DNA of 64,000 nt from Paramecium octaurelia (Eukaryota; Ciliophora; Oligohymenophorea; Peniculida; Parameciidae), in the NCBI GenBank assembly GCA_905182995.1, contig CAJJDP010000003.1:439820-503819 (forward strand), written 5' to 3'. Of this stretch, positions 13,197 through 25,421 are shown one piece after another. The position numbers and the translations under genes are program-made. The notes under the pieces are model-generated. The model was not told the DNA's origin and made no database searches. It was given only the letters and a program-made list of their open reading frames with translations. Positions within the stretch are counted from its first letter, which is position 1. The number at the start of each line of letters is the position of its first letter.

Positions 13197-14340
13197 ATGA
13201 ATCAATTAAAAATCAAAAATTACTAAATTATAAAAGAATTAGGTAAGGGAGCTAATGGATAAGTATTTCTTGCAATAAATGATGAAGATAAAAAACAATA
13301 TGCTTTAAAACTATAATAATCTGAAATTACAGATTATGAAAAAGAAATTATAAAGTACATTTTATTCATTTATGTTATAGAGAATTCAGAAATTATGAAC
13401 TAAAAAATGTAGTAAGAAGTTATGAGCATTTTGAATTTCAACAAGGTTTTATGGATTACAATTGTATCGCTATGGATTATTGTAATGAAGGTGATTTGTA
13501 AAATTTTCTAAAAATGCATCGAAAGGATGCTAAAATATAAGAAATAAGGGATATGATATTTTAAGTAATTTTTTATTCAATTACAAGATTGCTTACGGAA
13601 TATGGGAGCTACATGAATTCAACATAATTCATCGAGATCTCAAACCATTAAATATATTAATGCACATCTAAGATGATGAGCTTTTGTTAAAGATATGTGA
13701 TTTAGGCCTTTCAAAAATATCAAAAGGCAACGGTAGTCATACAGTGAATATTGGTACTCCTTATTACATGGCTCCAGAATTAATCTAAAATGATGAAAAT
13801 TTAAATTATGATAGCTCTGTTGATATTTGGGCTTTGGGAGTGATTATATTTGACTTTTTCTCAGAAGAATAATTATTTTTTGGAAAAAATATAAATACCA
13901 TCTTTCAATAGATTAGAAATTAAGATATTAGATAGAAATTAAATATAATCTAGGATCATGATTTAAGATAAATTTGTGAAAAATGTTTAAAAAGGGATTC
14001 AAGATAAAGGGTAAAAGTTGAGGAGATACTCAATTGTTTAAATAAAAACAAATTTGAAAATTAATAATAAACTCTACGTTCTGAAACAAATAAAATAGTA
14101 TAAAGTTAAATTAAAATTTAAAATGCTAGCTAAATGGTTCAATAAGGCTCATAATTAAATAAATAATTGAATGGATAATAAATTTAATTGCAAGTTTCGC
14201 TTTTATCAAAAATAAGGGATAAAAAGTTTGCTACTTAATTAATTTTTATGTATGAAGATTAAAGAAGCGAGGTTGAAATTTTGAAAGAATTAAAAATAAA
14301 AGGAGACAAACTGATTCAAAATTCATATGCATAGTAATGA
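13197..14340 (+). CDS. Serine/threonine protein kinase with DLG in place of DFG
   Basis: Predicted 364 residues, introns 13355-13380 and 13565-13587. Kinase subdomains in order: glycine loop LGKGANGQVFLA (residue 14 on), catalytic loop IIHRDLKPLNILM with the Asp near 131, magnesium motif KICDLGLSKI (DLG where most kinases have DFG), activation segment end GTPYYMAPELI, and SVDIWALGVIIFDFFS. It belongs to the broad CAMK/NEK/ULK-like group of ciliate kinases; I cannot name a subfamily. The C-terminal 100 residues are Gln/Asn/Lys-rich. All catalytic residues are present, so activity is expected. Its last 18 bases overlap the end of a predicted opposite-strand gene. Confidence 0.85.
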
Positions 14341-14790
14341 AGTCGAAATTTTTTGTTTGCAAATCTGATTTAACTCTATCTTCCTTTTGTTCTTAAAATT
14401 ATTATTTTAGTCACTAAAAAGCAAAAGAATTTAAAGAGAGCCAAAGTTATTCTCTAAATATATTAATTCATTGTTATATGTCTTCATGTCTAGATTATTT
14501 AATAATAAGTATTAGTTTGGAAATGTTACTTAATGTGATATGATTCTTATCTTCATCTTGACATATTGAGATACTTTAAGTTTGGTTAATCTTGTTATAA
14601 AACTTAAGTCTATTTAGAAATTTAAATTAATTCTGCTTATTTTATTATTTAATTTAACGAACAAGCCAATATCTCTATTTTTATTATTTTGAAAGTTAGT
14701 TAAAATGTTTTATTTAGAAGTATCATAAATTTGATAATCGTTTTCTAAATCTATTGAAATTTATTCAATAGAATTATAAGTTATATAAAT
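14323..14790 (-). CDS. Unknown protein, C-terminal part only, uncertain
   Basis: On the minus strand a frame without TGA runs from about 14790 down to TGA at 14323, giving a plausible protein (for example IDLENDYQIYDTSK and FVKLNNKISRINLNFQIDL). The 5' end could not be found: upstream sequence is AT-only and frames break. Since only TGA stops, a 150-codon open frame can arise by chance, so this is tentative. It lies between a convergent kinase gene and the MYB gene. No domain recognised. Confidence 0.35.
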
Positions 14791-14960
14791 TCTTTTTATT
14801 ATCTAGATAATTTTGACCTAGCCAATCTTTATTATTTATGCTTATTAACTATAAAGCATCACTGAATCATAATGAAAATATTAATATACACACACATTTC
14901 AAAATATTTTACTCTGCTCAATCATTTTTGCCAATTAAAAAAATATTTAATCAAATTTCG

Positions 14961-16273
14961 AATATGTTTTAGTTGAATTACCTGGTTCATTATAAAATTA
15001 CTTTACTTTCAATATAATTTAATGGTTATATTATATCTCATGTTTATTTACTCCTCAGACTCTCTTCATTTATCTCTACAGCAGATTTTATGGTAGACAA
15101 AATTCTAAGAATATCAAAACGAGAATCAATTTTATAAGGTACTTTATTACTTTTTAAAGAAAATTATTATATAATTTCTTCATTTATTCCAAATAAAGAA
15201 ATGAAAAATTGATTTATCACAAAATTTTTTTCAGAGGAATAGATTCTATTTGAGTTCCTCTCTTTCCATAAAGGATTCATTAAACTATATTATTTGAATA
15301 TTGTAATACATAGCTTTATTGTTAACTATATTTAAAACTGCTATGGCTCAATCTTCTTTATTTATTAAATGCTGCAGGTGTGTAATAATAATCATCACTT
15401 AATTTAATATAGGAATATTATTTACTTTTCATATTTTTAAGGAGTTTAAGTCCATTGTAGTATATGTTATTTATTTGAATTAACACCATCCCTTTGCTAC
15501 TTTTTGAAAAGAAGATATTTTTTATGCATTCGATTTCTTCTAGGATGCTTGAGAATTGTTTTGATTTTTGAATCATTCTTTCATAAATAATCAAAATTAC
15601 ATAATGCTGCTTTCTTAAAGCAGTGCTCTATTTGCTTTGAAAGACTGGTTATTTTTTAGGTTCTTCCTTTTCATCCTCTGAATCAGTTAACAAACTAACA
15701 TAAGTTTTATTTAAAAAAATGATTTCAAGAGCCTTTTTTTCAAATTCAATCTGAAACTGATCAAAATAAGAAGGTCTTTCTTCATAAAATTATAAAATAC
15801 AACCCTTTTAGAACAAACTATTATTTAATATTCTATAGTTTATCATTGAATTCTGAAATTCTCTTCTTCATACCTGAATTCCAATGATTTTTTATTGCAT
15901 TATCTGTTCTTCCTTCTAAATGTTTAGCAATTTCTGCCCATTTATTACTAATTGCTCTATGATATAAAAACAGTATCCATTCTTCATCAGGATCCCAAGG
16001 TTGTTTTTTAATTAGTGGATTCAAATGGTTATGCCATCTATTCATTTTTAAAATAGGATTATTACCTTTCTCTGCATTACTTCCCTATTCTTCCTGGTAA
16101 TTTTGAAGCAATAAAAGTCCATTTATGAGGACCATGCAATTCAACTAACTATATAACTTGTGAATCCTCATAATCAGTCCAAGGTTCTAAAGTTTGATAA
16201 AGATAAATACTTTTTTTTGTTTTCTCTATTTTCTTTCTCATTTTTACTTTTTGAATTAATTTATTTAACTGAT
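14961..16273. repeat. Copy A of an exact 1,313-bp direct duplication (assembly artefact)
   Basis: This stretch is the same as 16275-17587 wherever I compared them, and the two are separated only by a single N at 16274. Matching borders: both start AATATGTTTTAGTTG and end TTAACTGAT. It contains a full second copy of the MYB gene. Best explained as the overlapping ends of two contigs that were placed side by side instead of merged. Confidence 0.92.
15038..16241 (-). CDS. R2R3-MYB gene, duplicate copy in contig overlap
   Basis: The same coding sequence as 16352-17555, offset by 1,314 bp, including all introns. It should not be counted as a second gene: it sits wholly inside the duplicated segment that ends at the N at 16274. 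See the other copy for the annotation of the protein. Confidence 0.75.
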
Positions 16274-16274
16274 N
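16274..16274. other. Single N between duplicated contig ends
   Basis: One undetermined base joins copy A and copy B of the 1,313-bp duplication. A gap of nominal size 1 between identical ends is typical of an unmerged contig join. Confidence 0.95.
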
Positions 16275-17587
16275 AATATGTTTTAGTTGAATTACCTGGT
16301 TCATTATAAAATTACTTTACTTTCAATATAATTTAATGGTTATATTATATCTCATGTTTATTTACTCCTCAGACTCTCTTCATTTATCTCTACAGCAGAT
16401 TTTATGGTAGACAAAATTCTAAGAATATCAAAACGAGAATCAATTTTATAAGGTACTTTATTACTTTTTAAAGAAAATTATTATATAATTTCTTCATTTA
16501 TTCCAAATAAAGAAATGAAAAATTGATTTATCACAAAATTTTTTTCAGAGGAATAGATTCTATTTGAGTTCCTCTCTTTCCATAAAGGATTCATTAAACT
16601 ATATTATTTGAATATTGTAATACATAGCTTTATTGTTAACTATATTTAAAACTGCTATGGCTCAATCTTCTTTATTTATTAAATGCTGCAGGTGTGTAAT
16701 AATAATCATCACTTAATTTAATATAGGAATATTATTTACTTTTCATATTTTTAAGGAGTTTAAGTCCATTGTAGTATATGTTATTTATTTGAATTAACAC
16801 CATCCCTTTGCTACTTTTTGAAAAGAAGATATTTTTTATGCATTCGATTTCTTCTAGGATGCTTGAGAATTGTTTTGATTTTTGAATCATTCTTTCATAA
16901 ATAATCAAAATTACATAATGCTGCTTTCTTAAAGCAGTGCTCTATTTGCTTTGAAAGACTGGTTATTTTTTAGGTTCTTCCTTTTCATCCTCTGAATCAG
17001 TTAACAAACTAACATAAGTTTTATTTAAAAAAATGATTTCAAGAGCCTTTTTTTCAAATTCAATCTGAAACTGATCAAAATAAGAAGGTCTTTCTTCATA
17101 AAATTATAAAATACAACCCTTTTAGAACAAACTATTATTTAATATTCTATAGTTTATCATTGAATTCTGAAATTCTCTTCTTCATACCTGAATTCCAATG
17201 ATTTTTTATTGCATTATCTGTTCTTCCTTCTAAATGTTTAGCAATTTCTGCCCATTTATTACTAATTGCTCTATGATATAAAAACAGTATCCATTCTTCA
17301 TCAGGATCCCAAGGTTGTTTTTTAATTAGTGGATTCAAATGGTTATGCCATCTATTCATTTTTAAAATAGGATTATTACCTTTCTCTGCATTACTTCCCT
17401 ATTCTTCCTGGTAATTTTGAAGCAATAAAAGTCCATTTATGAGGACCATGCAATTCAACTAACTATATAACTTGTGAATCCTCATAATCAGTCCAAGGTT
17501 CTAAAGTTTGATAAAGATAAATACTTTTTTTTGTTTTCTCTATTTTCTTTCTCATTTTTACTTTTTGAATTAATTTATTTAACTGAT
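16275..17587. repeat. Copy B of the 1,313-bp direct duplication
   Basis: Matches 14961-16273. After it, sequence continues uniquely (from 17588), just as sequence before copy A is unique (up to 14960). Collapsing the two removes 1,314 bases from the window. Confidence 0.92.
16352..17555 (-). CDS. R2R3-MYB DNA-binding protein
   Basis: Predicted 366 residues after four introns (28, 25, 23 and 27 nt), which together make the length divisible by three. Two MYB repeats lie at residues 15-120: R2 with LEPWTDYEDSQVIQLVELHG, GRIGKQCRERWHNHLNP, and R3 with PWDPDEEWILFLYHRAISNK, WAEIAKHLEGRTDNAIKNHW. The spaced tryptophans (the first R3 one included) and the REDN-type recognition helices are kept, so it should bind DNA as a transcription regulator or CDC5/MYB3R-like factor. 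The first repeat R1 is absent. The C-terminal 240 residues are Lys/Gln/Asn-rich and unlike any known domain. ATG at 17555 is chosen because TGA lies in frame at 17646-17648. Confidence 0.82.
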
Positions 17588-18160
17588 TAAATATACTTCT
17601 AAAATCAAATACATCATATTCAAAAGATGAAATTAGAAGAAACAATCAGTTGTTTTAGTTTTAATTAGCTTTGTTCTTAGAGTTAATGTTGAGCTTTCGT
17701 CATATTAATTGCATGCATTAAAATGATTAGAATATAGATTCAAATGCTAATACTGTGTTGATTTGAATTTTAGTAGTAATAAAAATTTTTGTTTAACGAT
17801 TGATGGTATTATTATGCTAACCAATATTTCTATTAAGAATAGGAAACTCTTGAATAGGAGAGATTTCAAAAGGAATCATAAAATATTTTTAATAGAATTT
17901 CAAATTTCTAATAGCATTTCTTACTATTGCCTACCAATTATTTTGAAAAGAATTATACAAAGTTCTTTATTTAAATTTATAAACATATGTAATAAATATA
18001 AGATGCATTCTCAATCTGGATGTTGAACAGCCAAATATCAGGGAATAGGAGATTTAGAAAGAATATTTGAATATGTTAATAGAACTATGCCGTTCGTTTT
18101 AACTCTTTCTATTGATTTGAATAAATTATTATTAATTTAAATTATAAAAAAGAATAGGAG
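17588..18160. other. Intergenic, divergent; weak small open frame
   Basis: About 570 bp between the MYB start and a kinase start. It holds a 70-codon open frame (17814-18026, +, MLTNISIKNRKLLNRRDF...) that contains no TAA or TAG codons, unlike every certain gene here, and has no recognisable relation. I treat it as probably non-coding. Confidence 0.45.
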
Positions 18161-19335
18161 ATGACTGACCCTTCACACATTAAAATTAATTCTAATGAAT
18201 ACATAATAAAAGCAGTTCTTGGATAAGGCTCATTTGGTAAAGTTTTTAAGGCAGAGTAATTCAATTCAAAAAAATTATTTGCCATTAAAGTTTAAAAGCA
18301 AATCAATGAATGTGAGAAGATGTTAATATTAGAATTTAAAGAAAAGACTTTCAAGAATCTTGTGAATATTTATGATTATGAAGAAAAAAACAATCTAATT
18401 TATATAGTGATGGAATATTGTTCTCACTCCCTTTATGAATAAATTCAAAAAAAAACAATTAATCCAAAAGATGTAAGATATGTTTTAAAATAAATTGTAA
18501 ATGGCTTAAATGAGCTTCACTCGTTAGGTTTAGCTCATAGAGATCTCAAACCAGAAAATATACTCATATGTCAACTCTAGGATCGTGGTCACATGCAAGA
18601 AACGTATAAATTATGTGACTTTGGCACCTCTAAATAATCTGAAAAATTAACAACAGCATGTGTTGGTACTCCTTATTATATAGCTCCAGAATAATTATAA
18701 TAATAGGAGTATGATAAAAGTGTTGATATATGGGCTTTAGGGGCTGTTATGTATGAATTATTTACAAATACCCCTCTTTTTCCAGGTATCCTTATATATT
18801 TATTTATTATTAAGGTACGACAATAAGTCAAATTTATGATAAAATTTAAAATCTTGATATAAATGCAAAAATTGATAATCTTCAGGATCTTGATATTAAG
18901 TATAAGCAATTACTAAAGAGAATGCTAAACAAAAACCCAAAAGGGAGAATTAGTATAGAATAAATACGATCGATAATAGAAGAACGAGTTTCCCTGAGTG
19001 TTGAAAGAAAACCTTAAAATAATCCAGCTAATAGCTAATTAAAAGAGCTAAAATAATTAAATCTAATCCAGCCAACTAAAATCTCAAGCTAAATTAATGG
19101 TTCAAAGCCTCCAATTAACTTTAATATCCCGCTAAAGTAGCCATCTTAAATTTAGTTTCAAAATAATATTTAACCTCCTATGAAGTCTCTAAATTAATAA
19201 AATTACAATTTCAGCCAAATTAATTAATCAAACAAATAGAATATTAATTAATCCCGAAATCAAATTGAATTTTAAGGCTAATAACGTAGGTCTGCACCAG
19301 AATTAGTTTAAAACATTTCTAATATAGGAAAATGA
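18161..19335 (+). CDS. Serine/threonine protein kinase
   Basis: Predicted 381 residues; one 29-nt intron (18786-18814). Kinase motifs: glycine loop LGQGSFGKVFKA (residue 20 on), Lys in FAIKVQ, catalytic loop LAHRDLKPENILI (Asp near 128), KLCDFGTSKQ, GTPYYIAPEQL and SVDIWALGAVMYELFT. The catalytic set is complete. The last 110 residues are a Gln/Asn/Pro-rich tail (NNPANSQLKELKQLNLIQP region) with no domain. Sequence order resembles the ciliate kinases expanded from the CAMK/ULK branch; the substrate is unknown. It is a different gene from the kinase at 13.2 kb, although both share the same general plan of N-terminal kinase and Gln-rich tail. Confidence 0.85.
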
Positions 19336-19344
19336 AAAATTATA

Positions 19345-19640
19345 AATTATATATATTTCTATAAATGATAAAACTTTTTATCTTTTGAGAACAAATATAA
19401 TCACGAGATGGTGCATTTTGACACAAACGACAACCGGAATTCTAATCTCCCTCAACTTGAACAACATCAGGGATAGTGATTTCATAAACTAACAAAAAAT
19501 TAGTATAACTTTTAAAAACTTCCTCAAAGTACTCTTTATCATAAGGTATTGAAAAATGCTTTTCTATTTCTTATAAACATCTTCATTATGAATTATCAGT
19601 GTGATTATTTATTCTCTTTTATTTGTGTTTGAATCACCTA
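19345..19640 (-). pseudogene. Coding-like fragment, possible gene remnant
   Basis: On the minus strand one frame gives strongly protein-like sequence with three cysteines (IPYDKEYFEEVFKSYTNF, then GCRLCQNAPSRDYICSQ). Upstream the frame hits TGA with no ATG or credible intron; a different frame upstream starts MQQIKYFIGDSNTNKREQ. Downstream no stop occurs before it overlaps the kinase 3' end. No family recognised. Either a decayed gene or one whose introns I failed to see. Confidence 0.35.
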
Positions 19641-19837
19641 TGAAATATTTTATTTGTTGCATTTCAAATACTGCATATATTTTGCTTTAAATTTGATAAT
19701 AAATAATTTAACAATGGACTCATATTTAATAATAACCTAATTCAGATGATTACTCTCTTCGTATAATTGATTTTGTGCTATATTTTTTTTATTGATTTTA
19801 TAATTTATTTATATTCATTATAGCATTAAATATTATT

Positions 19838-20954
19838 ATCTTAATATTCGCTTTTAATGCTACATCAATATTGCTTATACTTCTGATAAATGGTGTTATT
19901 TGCAATAAATCAATATATGAAATATCATAGAATGAAAATGGAAGAACAGTACTGTAGGCACTCTAATTAACTTTGAATGAAGAACCAGCCTCATTTGAGA
20001 GGACCATTGATTTATTATGATAGTTAAAAAGGGAATCCAAAATGATTAAGATGAAGATACTTGGCTTTTATCTGAAAGATTGGAGACATGCGAAACACGT
20101 ATTTCTTAAAATTCATAAACTATCTCAGATTCACAAACCAAATTGGAATAAGCTTAAGAATAAGTAGGTCCACTTGAATAAAAGTTGCTTGATAAAAGAC
20201 ATTAGTCAGAGGATAAGGAAGGTGAGGAATAGAGAAACAATGACAGAATTAACAAGTTGATTTAATACAGATAAGACTCTATATAATAATTTGAAAGTAA
20301 AAGAGATGAATTAACATCAATTGTTGGTGCATTGAGTGAAGCTAAAAAGATCATAGCCTCCATTAAAACAGATCCAACTGCTTTAATTTAATTGAAAAAC
20401 CACAAGGATAATATATGTAATTATAGAGAAAGTAACATTAGTAAATCAGATATAAAAATCATCCATGTTTTACACTTTGATTCATTCAACCCTTTCTTTA
20501 ATCCAATAAGGAACAAGCCAAGAGAAAGTCATTAGAATTATTAACGATTTAATTGATGAGGTTTATTAAGTTTAGAAATTAGAAATGATACCTGATGATC
20601 AAAGAGAAGCTGATTTTGTTAAGACCTGGTAAACTACAATATATTAGCTATAGAATTTTTTTTGAATTTGCAAATACCAGATTAAGTACTAAAATTGCTG
20701 AATTAAGAGCTGATGTGCAACAATTATAATAATAATTATTAGAATTAAATAACAATATTGTATTTTATTAAGACTTAGTCAATCTCAAAACAAAAGAAAA
20801 TTAATATTGGTAATAATCTTGCAATGATGCTTAAAATAGTCATAATGGTTTGACTGATTACAGAAACTAATAGATTGTAATTATTGATGAGTGCATTTCA
20901 TTATTATAAGGAAATGACCCAGAAATTGTCTAATTCATTTAAAAATTTGTTTGA
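19838..20954 (+). pseudogene. Trichocyst-matrix-protein-like gene, probably inactive
   Basis: Trichocyst matrix proteins are secreted, proteolytically processed building blocks of the crystalline trichocyst core of Paramecium. This locus follows their plan: hydrophobic leader (LNIIILIFAFNATSILLILL), a pro-region (NENGRTVLQALQLTLNEEPA), and helical body (SERLETCETRISQN, KRDELTSIVGALSEAKKII, EFANTRLSTKIAELRADVQQ). Defects: the leader frame has no ATG back to a TGA; the frame must shift by one base near 20016 to connect FERTIDLL to the body; and one of the introns needed (in 20628-20650) would be only 19 nt. A 25-nt intron at about 20415-20439 is normal. Either a pseudogene or a region with sequence errors. 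The stop is at 20952. Confidence 0.6.
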
Positions 20955-21094
20955 AAAAATATTAATTATTGATAAAGATGCTAAAAGTAACATCTAATAA
21001 TTTATAACTCTCTGTAAGGAAAATGAAATTCTTCTGAGATTTTGTCTATGTCTATTTTTAAAGTAAAATATGAATTAATTATATAATAATACAT

Positions 21095-21486
21095 ATGAAC
21101 TTTATGAATACTCATTCACAATTTAACTTTTCAAGAAAATCAATGCCCAGACCATTGATATCTAGACAGCTTACAAGGGAAAAGAGTTAACCAAACGTTA
21201 ATCCAATAACTCCATCAGTAAGTTACCAATTAAAAGTATTTAGACCAAATTTCGCATTTCCACTACTAATTAACAATTGAATCGAGAGAAGATTTAAAAA
21301 GCTAATGGCAATTATTTTAGTTAGCATGATGACACAAGTGGAAGTACAAAGATGTCAAAAGCACATACTTAATCTCTATTGAAAAAGCATGAAATAGAAT
21401 TTAAGTAGTCTTTATTTAATCAAGAAGACAGAGAAGAAGAACTGTAATTTACATTGCTTTGTTAAACTCTTGAAAAACTATTGTGA
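21095..21486 (+). CDS. Small basic protein, unknown
   Basis: Predicted 121 residues with one perfect 26-nt intron (21218-21243) and the frame held to TGA at 21484. N-terminus MNFMNTHSQFNFSRKSMPRP; Ser/Thr/Lys/Gln-rich, C-terminus acidic-helical. No domain, signal peptide or membrane segment. It lies 70 bp before the next gene on the same strand. Confidence 0.6.
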
Positions 21487-21557
21487 TTATTTAATATGAA
21501 ATGATACAATGTTTTTGTTTTATTAGCTTTTTTTATAATAAATAATAATAAATATAT

Positions 21558-24500
21558 ATGTACCGATAATACGATTACCCATACTCCCCATCCAAATCAT
21601 CAAATACTATAGATGATATGGAGTAAAGGCTGAATGCAGTAATTAATGCAAATGAAAAATTGGTACTTTTTTATAACTAAGATTTCATTATAGACTTTAC
21701 TGTTAAAAGAAAAGATGTAAGAGAATGATTAGTTGAAGGAAAATATTGATATTCTTTACAATAATAATCAAGAATTATCTGAAATCAATATACAACTCTG
21801 TGAATAAATCAAAAGGTGTAAAAATTAGAAATGTGCTTCATTACATCAGAAAAACCACAATGAAATTGAGAGAGAACTCAAATAATTAAAGGAACTTATA
21901 GTTTCCAAGGATAGAGAACTAGCAAATTATTAGCAACACTTCGAGGAAGAGTTGCAGTTAGAAATCACCTAAAAGGATTATGTAAATAATAAAAAATAAC
22001 GTATTAGATTGATAAAATCAAAGGTTTGGAAGAACAAAATTAATAATTAATTCACGAATTGGATTTAGTAACAAAAAAGTTAATAGAGAGCTAAAGAGGA
22101 TCATTAAATAACTATGATAATAATTACTAAACATAATAATATGAATAGATCATTGAGGATTTATAATAGAAAATTGAATAGTTGAGTAAGTTTTTATCTC
22201 AGAAGGATGAACAATTGTAATAAAATAATAATAAATAATACCTAGTTCAAATAGAATAATTGTAAGTAGAGAAGATAACTCAATCATTATAATTGGAAGA
22301 ATATAAAAATAAAATTAACAAATTATAGTAAGAATAGGAAGAAAAAAATAATATAATTGATCAATTGAAAAAAAATTACAGTCTAAACTCATCTAGAAAC
22401 GAAATTATACAAAAATAAAATATCATTTAGAACAAACAACAATATATTAAAATAGATTAAAATGTTTTAGAATTAAGTGATGATATAGAAACAACTATCA
22501 AGAGAAGAACAAACTTTGATTATCAAGCAGGAAGATATATTTAATCTGGAAAAGGATTTCTAGAATAGAAAAGTCCCCGTTCTTAATTCTCAGACTAAGA
22601 TTCTTATTTATTTTTATGTGAAAAATTATAGTAAGATTTGTAAACCAAAGAGAAATAATATAATGATCTTATTAATAAAAAATAAATGGCAGACATTGAA
22701 AATGAAAGGCTTATTAATTTAATTAAGGAGTTAGAATACTCAATCTAAGAAAAATAATTATTAATTGAACATTAAGATAACGAGATTAAATCTAATTAAA
22801 GAAATGTCAGAAAAAAAGAATCTGAACATAAGAAGACTATAATCTAGTAGCAAGATGATATGCAAATTTATGAGGATAAATTAAATGCTCTTGAAAATCT
22901 TAGAAATGAAGAACTCAAAATTTATGAATAATAAATATCTCAAATCCAAAATTAAATGAAACAAAAAGACATTGAACTAAAGAAATTGTAAGATTAAATT
23001 AAGGATAAGCAGAAATTATAAGCCAATATATAATCTCTCATTGAAGAAAATAAAGAAATATAATAAAATTTATAATTAAAAGATTAAAAGGAAGAAGATT
23101 TAAAAACAAAGATTGCCTTGCTTTAATAGTAACTCAAAACAAAGGAGTTAGATAAAAGTTAAAATTCAAATAAAATCTATGACTTAGAGAGTTAGATAAT
23201 ATAGCTAAAATTAGAATTAGAACAAAATATTATTAATGCTCAACTTTAAACTGAAATCAATTAAAAAAACGAGTAATAGATGAAATTAAAAGAATTTCAA
23301 ATTAACAAACTATAAGATTAATTAAAAGAAGCAAGCAACAAATAAAAGGAAATAATTACAGAAAGAGAACTTGAAAATTAGAGAAATTATTAATAGATCG
23401 ATGAGCAAAATGATTTATTAAGACAGTAAGAATATGAAATAAAGAGATTGCAAAATTTAATTTCTTAAAGACCCTTAGAGAAAAACTTGAATATTTAATC
23501 TGAAAATTTAGTCTTAAAAGAATAAATTGAAGAATTATTAATATAATAATCAAATTTAGAAAAGACAGTTATAATATTAGAAACACAATTGAAAGGAAAA
23601 GATCAAGAAATAATTGTCACAAGCTAAAAGTAAATCTTATCAAATGCAGAGTTGTAAACTAATATGAGAAAGTAAGAGGCAGATTTTAATGATAAGTTAA
23701 TTGAAAAGGAATAATAAATCTAGAAATTAATATAAGAAAAATAATCATTAAATTTAGAGAATGAATAGTTACTTCATAAAATTAAAAATCATGATTCTCG
23801 ACAGGCTCAATTAGAATTGAAGGAACAATAGGAATTGGAATCTCATAGGCAAGAAATAAAAAAGAAAATTGAGCAAATTCCATTAAGTGATGATGGAACT
23901 ACTTTGAGTGAATTAAATTCGTATAGGATGGATGAGATAAAAACCTTTGCCTCTTAATTGGAATCATAGAATAAATAGGATTTAATATAAACAATATTAG
24001 ATTAAAAAATTGAAATGATTTAGAAGAATGATTAATTAAACAATCAAGTTCAAATAATCGAAGAATTAAAATCAAAAATCAAAATAAATGAAGAAGAAAT
24101 AAAAGATCAAAGAGAACTTGTGGAATCTAAACAAAAATAATTAGCAGAATTAACCAGTTATAAATAATCAATATCCTCTCTCGAAAATTAATTGAAGGTA
24201 AAAGAATAAAGTTTAAAGAAAGCTTAGGAAGAAAATAAAGAATTACTATAATAGAAATAATTAGCAATTCAGCAGAAAAAATAAAATGAAACCTAATAAT
24301 AAGAGTCCAAAAAACTTTAAGATGCTATCTAAAATTAAGAATAATAAATTAAGGCTAAAGATGAAAATTTAAAAAAGTTGTAAGATTAACTTAGAGAATT
24401 AGGCAAGAAGAATGAATAATTATCAAAAGATTAAAATTTAAACAAAGCCTTAAAAGATGAAGTTGAGAAACTTAAGAGTGCTTTAAATCAAAAGGAAGAA

Positions 24501-25382
24501 GAACAAAAGAATTTATAGAATTTAATTAGTAATCAGAAAAAATAAGAAGATCAAATTAAGAAATTGTAGCAGCAGTTGGAAAAAGAAACAAAAACTAAAA
24601 AAGAAGAAATCGAAAAATTATAAAATGAATTAAATGAATCAAATTAAGAGTTAAAGCAGGCTTAATAGTTGAATTAGAATCAAAAAAAATTAGAAGATTA
24701 AGTGAAGAAGCTTTAATAATAATTAGATTAATAAACAGAAAAAAATAAAAAACAATTATAAGATTCTGAAAAGAAACAGTAAGATTTGCAAAAACAATTA
24801 AAGGAGACAACTGAACAATTATCAGAATGGGAAGAAAATGATCTCACAAAGGATGAATAAATATAAAAACTTGTTCGATAAGTGGAAGAATTTAAGAAGA
24901 AAGAGGAGATGTTTTAAAAACAAGGGAAAGCTGTAAAGGATCTATAAGAATAATTGAAATAAGCAGAAAAAATTAATATAGAATTATAGAAGGAAAAAAA
25001 AAACTCATAGGCTGAAATAATTGGTTAAAAAGAAAATTTAGAATAAGAAATTAAAGATTTAAAAGAATAAATAACAAAGTTATAAAAATTGAATAATGAA
25101 CTTGTTATTTATGAAAATATCATTTAAGTAGATGTTCGTAAAATGTAAGAATTGCAGAGAAAGATAGAATGTTTAGAAAATTATCACTCGTAATAAGGTT
25201 CAAAATAAAATATTGAGACAAAAAGCTAAGGTGTGACTCCTAGAAAATAAGTTAGGGGAAGTTCAGTTATGAAATAAAATGATGATTAGATTTTATAGAT
25301 GAGTCTTGAATAATTATAGTAGCACGTTAAAAAATTAGAATAAATAATAAAAGAAGCAGGATTGAGTCATAAAATAAACTGA
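21558..25382 (+). CDS. Giant Gln-rich coiled-coil protein
   Basis: Predicted 1,255 residues; introns 21663-21693 and 21982-22007. After a short N-terminus (MYRQYDYPYSPSKSSNTIDD) almost the whole protein is heptad-like and extremely rich in Lys, Glu and Gln, most Gln being TAA or TAG. A break in the coil near residues 300-345 holds a Ser/Arg/Gly-rich segment (QAGRYIQSGKGFLEQKSPRS). The C-terminus again contains Ser/Pro-rich residues (SQGVTPRKQVRGSSVM) before a last coil. No enzymatic motif. Similar proteins in ciliates are structural (basal body, cortex, Golgi-like tethers); nothing here decides which. Confidence 0.82.
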
Positions 25383-25421
25383 TAAATCCATATATTTTAT
25401 TAAATAAGTATGTTATTTTAT

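Noticed and set aside
15277..15280. Overlapping stop and start within the MYB gene
   Set aside because: A 23-nt and a 27-nt intron upstream restore a single frame through this point.
15038..17555. Two tandem MYB genes
   Set aside because: The copies match including introns and meet at an N; contig overlap explains them better.
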